From Hoplostethus atlanticus (taxonomy: Eukaryota; Chordata; Actinopteri; Trachichthyiformes; Trachichthyidae): a stretch of 64,000 nt of DNA. Where the stretch lies: the NCBI GenBank assembly GCA_034670405.1, contig JAXDDX010000281.1, forward strand, positions 124,001 to 188,000. Direction: 5' to 3'. A program made the position numbers and the translations under genes. The notes under the pieces were generated by a model. The model saw only the letters and a list, made by a program, of their open reading frames with translations, was not told the origin of the DNA and did no database searches. Positions 27,891 to 39,655 of the stretch are shown one piece after another (positions within the stretch are counted from its first letter, which is position 1; every line of letters begins with the position of its first letter).

Positions 27891-28621
27891 GAAGGCCATG
27901 AAGGAAAAAAAGGATGAGGGTAGTGAAGTATGATTTAAGGGCACGTGGGGTCAATAAAAACAGGAGAGGACAAAAGCAGAAGCTCCAGAAGGAAACAGTA
28001 GAAAGAGCTACAGTACCAGACAGAATCAAAGACTTCCACAAGCCGGACTGTCGTGATATTACATATTAATGATCAAACATTCATTTGATCATCACGTCAT
28101 GTAAGACACCTACTGAATCATTTCAAGTTCAAGAGCGTTCCTGTTGTCCCTGTACTACAGCGGGATGGGAGTCAGGGAAAACACTGTGCAGGGAAGACTT
28201 GACTTATCTCAAACGCATCCATTTTTATGAATGGGAAGTCATCGCAGTGATGGATCGGCAGAGTGAACGAGAGGTAGAGGAAGAGCTGGAAGAGGAGAGG
28301 GGAAATCGAGGAAGGGGAAGAGAGGGGAAGAGAGGGAGGGAGGAAGAGAGGAAGAGAGAGAGAGAGATGCTGCTGGTTGTGTGTGAGTTTGCTTGCCTGT
28401 ATGTATGTATGCCCGATGACTTGGAGTGTGTGTGTGTGTGTGTGTGTGTGTGATGTTGCATTCCGTATGTGCATAAAGCACTCTGCAAACAATCTCTCAA
28501 AATTACCTAATTTCTCTCTCTCCTCTTTTATGCTAAGCCTCCTCATTCCCCCTCCCTCTCCCTCTCTCTCTTTCCCTCTGTGTCGCAGTCACAGCGAACC
28601 ACCTCCATCTCTCTCATTCCT

Positions 28622-28682
<61 letters not shown>

Positions 28683-29457
28683 TAAGTATGAAGGGGTTGG
28701 GAGAGCTAGGCCCTCTCCCTTCCTCCGTCTCTCTCTCCTCCTGCTCTCCTCCTCCTCCCCTCTCGTGGCTCGCGGTCGCTGCTGTCTCGCTGGAAGACGA
28801 GAAAGAGAAGGAGAAGGAGCAGGAGCAGGAGCAGGAGGAGGAGGAGAGGGAGGGGAGGAAATGGCGATGGGGGCATGCGGCGAGGAGGATCTCTCCCTCT
28901 CCCTCTCCCTCTCTTCTTCCTGGCCGTCGCTAGGCCCCGTGAATAGGAGCGTCTGGTTCATTTACAGGTACCCGCCGTGGTTTTTACCCCCCCTCACCCC
29001 CCGTCCCTCTTCTCCAGTTGTCAGTGGAGGGGGGAGGGGGAGGTTTGGAGGGAAGGGGGAGGGAGGGATGCATGCATGTGGACATCATGGATGGGAGGGC
29101 TGGATCGATTAGGTAGACGGATAGATTGACAGATGGGATGTGTTGCAACTCATGCTCGCAGATGGATGTCAGTGCATGTGTGTGTCTGTGTGTCTGTGTG
29201 TGTGTGTGTGTGTGTGTCTGTGAAGACGGAGGAGAGCTGCTGCACAGCGTATGAGCAGTGCAGCCGTTCTGTGTTTGTGTGTGTGTGTGTCTCTCTCTCT
29301 CTCTCTCTCTTTCTTTCTTCTTCCCTCTGAATCACTTTGTGAACAAATGTCCTCTCTCTCTAGCAACACTGCACTGGCAGGAGTGATGCTCGCTGCTTTA
29401 ACTGATGTGCAGATTGCGTGTTTGTTTTTGTGTGCGTGTGTGTGTGCGTCCATGCGT

Positions 29458-29490
<33 letters not shown>

Positions 29491-29650
29491 CATGGATGGC
29501 TTGTTTGCTGCTGTCCATCACAAACATGAAGGTACGGCACGGAAATTTCTCCTATGCTGGCATGCTGATCGTGTGTTAGGCTATGTTCTTAAGGTGTCTT
29601 GCGTGCTAGTTTGCCGCGAGGGGTGTTTCTTATGTGTTTACGTGTGTGTG

Positions 29651-29681
<31 letters not shown>

Positions 29682-30010
29682 AAGTGAGACATGCAGAGAT
29701 GTAGAGAGAGATAGGAAGAGAGAGAATGGAAACAGATGCAGGATGCATGACAAGTCCCAGCTTCTTCCTGACACCGCTACGGAAGCCTGGAAAACCTTTG
29801 GTCTCCTACCTGTGCCGTCTGAGACGCGCTGTGCGCTGCGCCGGATAGGCCAGCTCACTCCAAAAGGACAGTGGCGGCATCGGGTCAGCGATGCTGGGCA
29901 AGCAGGACTTTTTGGTCACATCCTTAATGACAGGAGAGCCTGGGTTAGTTTTAGTTCTGGTTGGCTTGAGGGTCAAGGGATTACCGCTATGCATGCAACT
30001 CTGAGTCAAA

Positions 30011-30048
<38 letters not shown>

Positions 30049-33000
30049 GGTGAGTATAGGGTGAGTAGTGTGACGCGTGATCCGAGTGATCAATGTTTCA
30101 TTGGGACCCTGAAGCTTCTTGTTAGACTTTGTGAGACATTCACCATAACCATATGTTCACACTGCCAGCAACTTGGTTGATGTGTCGCTCTATTCTGAGG
30201 ATTGTGGGCGGAGCTAGAGGCTCTGACTGCGTCTATGTCGTGGTCTGGTGTAGCTACAACGTTTTGAACAGGAAAATAATGTATTTTTGCTGCTCTGGTT
30301 TTGCCTTTCATAATGTTACATTGTTTTGATGAGTTGACATAGCTAGGTACCAAGCGGTAGTTAGGTAGTATCGATCAAATCTAGACAGAAAAAACGGACT
30401 AAAATGACCTCAGAGCATCCACTTCAATGATGGATTCAGCCATTTTTGAAACGTTTATTACTGTAGTCTTTCACATAAAAGTGAACTGGGAAGCTTTGAA
30501 TGGCTGTAATTAAACTTCGCGCCAGGCGGAGCTATTGTTCATGAAACAAAATCACATCGGTAGGGAGACAAGGAGGCACGCAAATCTGATTGGCTGTTGA
30601 CGGCCGATGACCGTAAAAAAAAAAAACAGTAACTGGACAACTTTTCCCGGCCGACAAGCCGGCCGGCAGTGTGAACACACGGTTACTGCAACAGGAGACA
30701 ACAGAAAAGAAGAGGAGAAAAAGAAGGGAATTTGGTGTGTGTGTGTGTGTGTGTCAGTGTGTGTGTGTGTGCATTTCCCAATACACAGGATCATATGAAA
30801 CTGTCCCTTGTACTATTTTGTGTGAGCGCCTACATAGAAACCTGGTTCCCCCCCATCAAAGATGCTGAATTAGACCCATGACCCCTCACCCCACTACTTA
30901 TCTACGTGACCTTGAATCTAAACATAGGCTAACACTTCGGGTACTGGTTGCTAGTGTGTGTGTCTGTTTTTTGTTTTGGGGCCTCAGGTGGGCAGGGGAG
31001 ATGGAGGGATGAGGAAGAAACGTACAGAGATAGAAAGACGTTCCGAGCCTGTCAGAAAGAGTCATGGGCCGATAGACTCGATAAAAAAAAAAAAGGATGG
31101 GGGGGGGAAACAATTAGAACATTTGTGTGTGATTATCAGTTTTTAGAAAAGGAGAAGGTGATCAATATAGAGAGGAGGCGTGGAGGAGGCGGGGCAATCA
31201 AGATGGAAGAAAAGTAATAAGGATGAAAAAGCCAGCGATGGGAGAAAAGGGGGGGGGGGTGAACAGATGGAGTGGGCCGGGACTATTTTGGTGTACGGTG
31301 GGATTATCAGCATGTGGTTACAGTATGTTACAGCTGACGCGGTATATATACCTTTCTGACTGGTCGGACCGTCCTTCCATTCATAAAAAACAAATCCTCT
31401 TAGGATGGCGACACGCTACGCGACTGAACAGACATCACGCGCTTAACTCTTTTCTCGACACACTGGACATCGAGGTGGTACATGACACGCTACCCTAGTC
31501 CCAACGCCACGCAAACCCCCTAATCCGGTGACAACGCGACTGCGACACGTGCGCAAAACAGACACGGAGGCGGATCGCCGTTGTTTCCACGCCTCCCGCG
31601 TTTTTTTTTTGACAGCCGGTCTCTGTTCAGATTCGAGTCGGCGATCAAGGCTCGTCCGGATTCCAGTGAGAAATTTTTGATATAACCGGGAATGAAACAG
31701 TCGCTCGGTAACATCAGCCTGACGGCCGACTGCACGGCGCGACCGAATGCATCGTTTGTTTCTTGGTTTTCCGATTTGCACACGTCACTTCCGCTCACCG
31801 CAGCGCTCCGTGGAATCGCAACGGAATGACTACATACTTAGCGGTTGTCACATGCTATGAATCTTCCCACCTTAGCTGTGAATTTTCACCTGCCGCAATC
31901 CTCTTCGATTATTCGGAAAGATCTGAACCTCAGTTTCAACCCGGAAGCAAAGGGGAAGGGGAGGAGCGAAACATGTGACAGAGGAAAAGACGGGAAAGTA
32001 AACGTGAATTTTAGCATTAGTTACTGGAGGCCATCTCCTTATATCTTGTCTGCCCCCCCCTCCGTCTCCCCGCTATGGGTCTGGACAGAACCTGCGCTAC
32101 ACACAACCTTCCATTTCTCTATGGGCTCCACATGCGAGGGATCCTCACTCTCCTCTGTCGATGACTAATGCCGTGCCATTACATAGCCCGGCTTTGCACG
32201 CGTGCTTTGCTCTCCAGTGCCGACCTACCCGAGCAAGTTTTCCCTGCGTCCAGATCGAGCTGTTGCTGAGGCAACAAGCAGCACCATCGTATATAGCATC
32301 TCTCACTGAGGTTCTGGTGGAGGCCGGCTCTGGTGCTCGCTGTCACACATACAGCACAGCGGAGCATAGGGATTGCAGCACAAATTACCGGTGATGGTAG
32401 CCAGGGTTCGACCGATACGGGGTTTTAATAATCAATATTTTGTGCGGATATTTGAAATCTTTAAATGTGACCATGAAAAAATAGTAGCGTTCTCCACCCG
32501 AATTGTATTCTTGTCAGGGTGGAAAAGCCTCTGAAACAGCATTCAGACTATGAGACACTTGGGAAAACAGGATAACAATAACAGATAACAAAAAATATCA
32601 ATTCGACCAATACGATCAATTCTACAATACACATGTAATCAAACAGACTGCATCATATCATCATATCAGAGGGCTAGAATCCAAATATTAGCCCCGATAT
32701 ATCAAACCAGTGTATCGGTCCAGCCCTGGTGCTGCTGGTGATGTCATCAGAGGAGGACACAGGAAGTAGGGAGCACCCAACAGGGGAGAGGGGTGGGGGG
32801 AGGGGGGAGGCCAGCCAGGTGAATGTTATGCGCTTTAAGGCTTGATATCAGCAGCTCCCTGACCCTCCTGGTGCACTCAGTGAATATGAATGTGCAAGGA
32901 TGTACACGTAGGCCTCTCTCGCCCAGCTCTCTCTCTCCCATTCTCGCTGTCCTCCTCCTCTTCTGTCTTTCTTTTCTGTCTCTAGTCAACTCTTAACTCT

Positions 33001-33123
33001 CTCTCCCTCTCTCCCTCCGTCTCTTCTCTGCTAGTGACTATATAATCAAGGAGAAGACAGTGCTTCTGCAGAAAAAAGACAGCGAGGGTTTCGGCTTTGT
33101 GCTGAGAGGGGCCAAGGGTAAGT

Positions 33124-33157
<34 letters not shown>

Positions 33158-34041
33158 TGCAATCACACTCTGCTCATATGTGTTGCGCAAGATGCAGTGT
33201 TAACGTATCTCTAACGCGTCTCTCCCTCGGTGGCTCCAGCTCAGACTCCCATCGAGGAGTTTACTCCGACTCCCGCCTTCCCAGCCCTGCAGTACCTGGA
33301 GTCCGTGGACGAGGGAGGCGTGGCCTGGAGGGCCGGCCTCAGGATGGGGGACTTCCTGATAGAGGTACCGCCGTGGCTTACCGCTAGCGTTAGAAGTACC
33401 CGTGGGGGTAACGCGTCATTTTACTCTGTAGCACGTAAGAGTACTGGTAATTAGTAACTTAACTATTAGTTCAAATCTGTTATCAGTTACTTTTTTAGAA
33501 TTACAATGTTGCTTTTATTTCTCTCATACGTTTAATTTGTTGTTAGCACAAGTTTTAAGTGAAAACCTTTAATAACTTTAGTAACATAACTAGCTACTTA
33601 CTACTACTGGTTGGAGGTAGATTATGGGTTAGATTATTATGTATTGTATTGTTTATTATTAGATTCCCACTGGTCCTGGAATTTCTGGAATATCATTGAA
33701 CTTTGGCCCGGCGTATTCCAGACAGGGAAAGTCAGGGAATATCGGGGTCCTTTTAAAGTAATATATTGAGTATTTTCCAACTTGCTTCACACATTCATTG
33801 CTTTAGATGGTTTTTCAGCCCCACTGTAGTGGAAACCAGACTGTTCATCCCTTTAGAAAAACAACAATAATAATAATAATAATAATAATAATAAACCAGG
33901 ATCCAATAACATTTTAGGTCAGGAGAAGCAGTCTAAGTCATGGAAAAGTCATGGGATTTTACAGTGGGAACCCTGTCAACAGTACTGCCAAAGCATCTAA
34001 ACACAATTGAATAAAGATAATAAACAAATAACTGGTCAGTT

Positions 34042-34107
<66 letters not shown>

Positions 34108-36293
34108 CGCTCTCCCAGGTTAATGGTCAGAATGTGGTGAAGGTTGGTCACCGGCAGGTCGTCAACATGATCCGGCAAGGCGGCAACAGCCTCATGGTCA
34201 AGGTTGTCATGGTAACCCGCAACCCAGACATGGAGGAGGGCTCCAGGAAGAAAAGTAAGAGGCAACTGGTCCCAGTGATGATGATTATGATGATGATGAT
34301 GGTGGTCAGGGAGGATGGTGAATCTCGTGCTCGGCTATCAGAGTAAAAAAAAAGGAGAATGCCAAAACAATGTAACATAAAGTGCAAAACAAGAAGAATT
34401 TAATACATGAAATGAATAAAAAAGCTACAAAAAAGGGCAAAACATAGAAAACAAAGATAATGTCCAAACGGGCTTATGATCCAAAAACATGTTTCAGTTA
34501 AAACATCATCACTTTGAGACATCTATGCTGTCACTGTTATTTTATCATCAGTTTCCTCTCGTGGTACAACCAGAACACCTTTGTTTTATATGCCTTTCAG
34601 GTTTTTTTGCTACTTTGTTGTCAGTTTGTTCTCACGGTATAACCAAAATGTTTTTGTTTTGTTACTGCACTTTCCCTACTTTATGTTTTTTGTTTTTTTT
34701 TTGCACCATACGTGGTTAAGAGGCGAATGTCCAACCGGAGCCTTGTGATGCAAAAAAAAAAAATGCAACAAAAAAAGTCAAAACATCAAGAAAACAAAGA
34801 CCTTTTGGTTACACCATCATTTGTTCTGACGGTGTAACCAAAACCTTCTCTTTCTGCTTTGTACTTGTTTGCTATTACACTTTTATTGATTTAATACCAT
34901 CGTGAGCCTCTCTTTGGATTTCTCCTTTTTGCCCATTCTCTCTTCCTGATATATTCATTTGGAGTTTACACACCAGTAGTTGACCGTCATACGGACCCAT
35001 ATTTTCCTTTCCCTTCCAGTCCCCCAGCAGAGTAAGAGGCTGAGCACTCCGGCCATCGCCCTGCGCTCCAAATCCATGACCTCAGAGCTGGAGGAGATGG
35101 GTAAGCACCGGCGTTAGATGAAGAGGAAGATAGATTAGACAGACTAGAGAAGCAGACTGATGGGGAGATGTGGAGAAAGAGCGTAGAGAGATCTTTGAAG
35201 AAGACGAGGGAGAGAGAAAAGTATGAGACTAAGGTGATGAGGAATGATGGAAACAGTGTGAGACAGGGGTGTTGGGGGTTGCTAAAGATACTGAGGGTGT
35301 GAAGTGGGGTTGAGTTGGGGCTAAATATAGAGAGTAGCGAGGGAGCTAGCTAAACAGTGGTAGAAAGCTGAGGAATGAGAGGGAAGCAAAGTGAGCGACA
35401 GCAGAAGGTGGATGAGAGTCTCAATGCATTTCACTGTTCTTTCAGAGGTTCCACACTGTCACTTCCAGCACCCCCACTACAGGTAACCCCACCCAGAAAT
35501 AGTGTCCCCACCCACCCTGTGATCCCTCTCTCACCGCCCCCCCCCCTCGCTCTTCCCCCCTTATCCCCCCTGCACCCCCAGTGCTCCCTAGCCAGCCCAC
35601 AGCTTCAACTCCAGCGCCCACAGACCAGTCTATCAGCCCCGCAGTTCAAGACACACACACACACGCTGACACGCGGCAAGTGTTTGTTGCCAAGGAAACG
35701 CTGCGGGGGGGCGGGGTATTGGGTATCACCTGAGAGGAGAGAAGCGGAGAGTTTTCATTCAGCCTTGTTTCCGGGTGACACAAACATCATCGTGAAAGTG
35801 CAGAGGAAAGGTTGCGAAATACGTCCTTCCGTCGCCTTCCATTAAAAACATCGGAGGTGTATTCGGATCAAATTACATCCAAGCCGAGACTATTGTCAAC
35901 GTCCAGAGCTCAAATCTTTTGTTATGAGTAGTTTTTGAGAAGAAAAACTTTTGGGGCTGTTGCTATGGTAACAGCGCTATGCGTGGCTTAGGTCTTCTCC
36001 GCGTGGGGCATAATGGGAGGAGGAGAGCGTCCTGGTGAGGGTTAACGCCCACAGTTTGCAGACCAGATTGCAGGCCAGTGTTTTGTCATCGTCTTCGCCG
36101 TCACAGCGGCTGCCGCTGCTGTCCGTTCTGGGCATGCCCAGTGAGCAGCTGATGATTTGTGGGGCTGGGAGTGAAAGCTGCAGGAGTCCCTGAGCTGGTC
36201 TCAGATCAGCACTTCTCCTTTCCACAGACCTCCCTGATACTACTCGCCCTTACAAATGCTGACTGACACCCTCAGCACCCCCCCCCACCCCTT

Positions 36294-36329
<36 letters not shown>

Positions 36330-39300
36330 ATAGCCACAGTGGCTATTATGTCCTGTCTTGCTGCTGTAAGCCAAAATATGACAAGGGTTATATTGAGTGT
36401 AGAGCTCAGCCCTTTGCTCCACCCTCCCCCCCATCTCCTCCCCTCACCTGCCCTCTCTTTGTGTTCTGACTCCACCTGACCAGCACACAGCATGAGCACC
36501 CAGTCCAAAACAACAGGTACCAGTTCCCTGAAACCCCCCACCCACCCCCGACCACACCCTGCAAACCAGCAGTAGTACTCGATCTCAACAACATGCAACC
36601 AAAGCTTAAACTTAAGCACTTAAAGGTGCTCCATGTAGCATTTTACTTTACATCAATAAATCATCAGCACATTCATGTTGAGACATTAGTATCATTACCG
36701 TGAACAAACAACACCAGGTTGGCAGCATCTACCGGCCTCTACTCTGCATTTTACATTGGGTGTCACCGGGTCGGATTTGGTGGGAAACCTGTTGTGTTGC
36801 TTTACGGCACAAAACAGGAAGAGGGCGCTGTTCTTCCAGAGCAAACGGTGCTAAAGCATTCAGAATTTATGGTAGCGGCAGTTGGTGGAAGGAGAGAAGG
36901 GAAGATGGAAAAATCACTTCCAACAAGTTGATCCTCTTTAGTAAAGACAAAGAAGAAGCAAAGATCCAGGAAGCAACAGGAGGAACGTCTTCATTTTGAG
37001 AAACATTAGCGCTAACAGTACCGCTACCAGTCACCTCGACCACGGTCTCATTTGACTCATTCATGATATATTGATGTTTAAGAATGCTACACATTGCACT
37101 TTTAATTTTAGAAATTTCAATAAAACCTTCAATAAAGCTATTTAGCCTTTTTAATAACTTGACTCTACGTAGAGGATGAAAAAGCCTAGCGCCCTTATTG
37201 GTCTAATATCCCAACTTCATGTAGAAGCGGGTGCTCACATTTATAACTTCGATCCTCATTGCCTGCGCCTCCTTCCGAATCAAGGTGAGAGGAGCACAAT
37301 ATGCGACGAGGCCATGTCAGCCCCCTGCCATATGCTTATTCTAATGCATTGGAATTCATTTAGCTGTGACGAGCTATTAAACTATCTCACCTCTGTGATT
37401 GGTGCAGTGTCCCAGTTCACCTAGAAGTCATGCTGCAAGATAACAGGGACATTAAAATGGAAATGATCCCGCAATGCGCCCCGATCCCCCATCGTTGTTT
37501 TCACGTCGCTATATTTCGAGCGTTGATTAAATACGTTTGGACACAGTGTCGCAATACGCCTTGTTTTCTTGCGAGGATTTACCTCACGAAGCCACCGTGT
37601 CTAAATAAGGTGTGCTCCGAAATAGTAGCGAGTGAGAGATTGAAATTACAACCCGTTTAGCTCCATTTAACCGCTAGACATTATTCAATTAAATGAAGCT
37701 CAATAAACTCCACATTATCAGCTATACCTGCTTGAGTGTAAGCGTATAGATAACCCTATCCAGTCTACACACACCAGTGGATGCATCTACCAAAGGGTCA
37801 CCTTTAAACCCCTTGTCCCATTGTCGTCCAGTGTTTTAACCACTAACTCGAACTCTGTCCTCTGTCTTCTCTTCTGTCTCCCCTCAACGCTGGCTGGATC
37901 ATAACAACGTAACAGTGGAGAGAGGTGGGAGTCATCTTCAGGCTAATTCCATGTGTGTGTGTGTGTGTGTTCAAGTGTGTTAGAGTGAGCGAGAGTAAGT
38001 GGCATATGTGTGTACCGTAAGCGTGCATGCCTCAACTGTCTCCAAGTGTGGGCGTGTGCTGTACGCTCTTCTTCTCCGTCTGAGCCTGCGACGCCTGGTG
38101 GGGTGACTCAGTTTGTTGGGCTCTGGGGAATGTGATTAGTATTCACTGTAACAACGCTATCGCACTCTCGCTCCTGCCAAAACTTAAGTCTCCTTTTGTC
38201 CTCCTTCCAGCTGCTACCCCTTGGAAAAAAAAAACAGGTATGCTCTGGTACATTCTCCCTTAACACCTTGTGGTTGTGATTCGTCCGAGATGTCTTGTCG
38301 CTCATTGTTCAGCCACTTACTGGGGTTATGGAGAAGCTGAAGTCTTGAAGGCGTTTTGTAGGCTGTGAAGTTAGCGTAGCCGCCATTTGGTGTGTAGTCC
38401 AAATTCCCTGTGGAAGAGGCTTAGCTAGCTATACTAGATTTTGTTCCATGGAATAAAATAAATCAACGTCAGCTTTGTGAATTTTCATCATTCAATTACT
38501 TTTTTATATGCTTGCTAGCGAAATGCTAATTGTTTGGAAAAGGGGACTACAAAATCTGTTAGCTAGCAGAGGGTTTGACGAGATTAGATAATATCTATCT
38601 ATAATATATAATATAATTATATATATATATAATATAATATATAATATCTATAATAACTATTCAATGCAACATTATAAAAATCGTAATAATTTAAACGCTA
38701 AAAGCAAGAGATGCTAATGTAGTCCAATTTCCCTGATGATTAGCATTTCATTAGCAAAAAAAAGTGGAACACAACAGTATATCAAACATAGTATATCAAA
38801 CATAGTATATCAAACATAGTACATCATAGTATATCAAGCATAGTATATCAAACATAGTATATCAAACATAGTATATTATAGTATATCAAACATAGTATAT
38901 CAAACATAGTACATCATAGTATATCAAGCATAGTATATCAAACATAGTATATCAAACATAATATATCAAACATAGTATATCATAGTATATCAAACATAGT
39001 ATATCATAGTATATCAAGCATAGTATATCATAGTATATCAAACATAGTATATCAAGCATAGTATATCAAACATAGTATATCAAACATAGTATATCAAACA
39101 TAGTATATCAAACATAGTATATCATAGTATATCAAACATAGTATATCAAGCATAGTATATCATAGTATATCAAGCATAGTATATCATAGTATATCAAACA
39201 TAGTACTGTATATCTTGGTGATATGCGTTCAACACTAAACACAAAAGCCCATTCCTATTCTCCACAGGGATTTGGGACTACACACCACATGGCGGAGATG

Positions 39301-39624
39301 CTAATCTATAGCATCCAAAATGACGACTTCCGCTCACGGCCTCTATTCTGTTTCTTCCTTTTAGAATTCGAGTCTTCACAGGTTACAGAGAAGAAGAGGA
39401 CAGTCTATCAGATGGCTTTGAGTAAGGGAGCTCACATTATCGTATATTTTGTCCAGTCGTAGCCACGGAGCATCTTCTGCTCCTGAGAGTGGATGTTGAT
39501 CCTGAACTTCTTCCCCTTCTTCCTCACCCACTTTCGTCCACTCTGTCGCTGTCCTACATTTTGTTCCCACTGTCCATTGTCCTGTTTCATTGCCCTCTAC
39601 CCATCTTCCTCTTGTCTCTCTGTT

Positions 39625-39655
<31 letters not shown>

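Noticed and set aside
28085-28453. 122-codon frame with EELEEERGN-type sequence
   Set aside because: Purine-rich microsatellite context with no splice sites in matching phase.
35449-35485. Exon-like 37-nt segment (TTCTTTCAG acceptor, ACAG|GTAACC donor) after the post-PDZ exon
   Set aside because: Inclusion would shift the frame into the conserved [11 protein letters not shown] exon, and the peptide has no counterpart in SHANKs I know.
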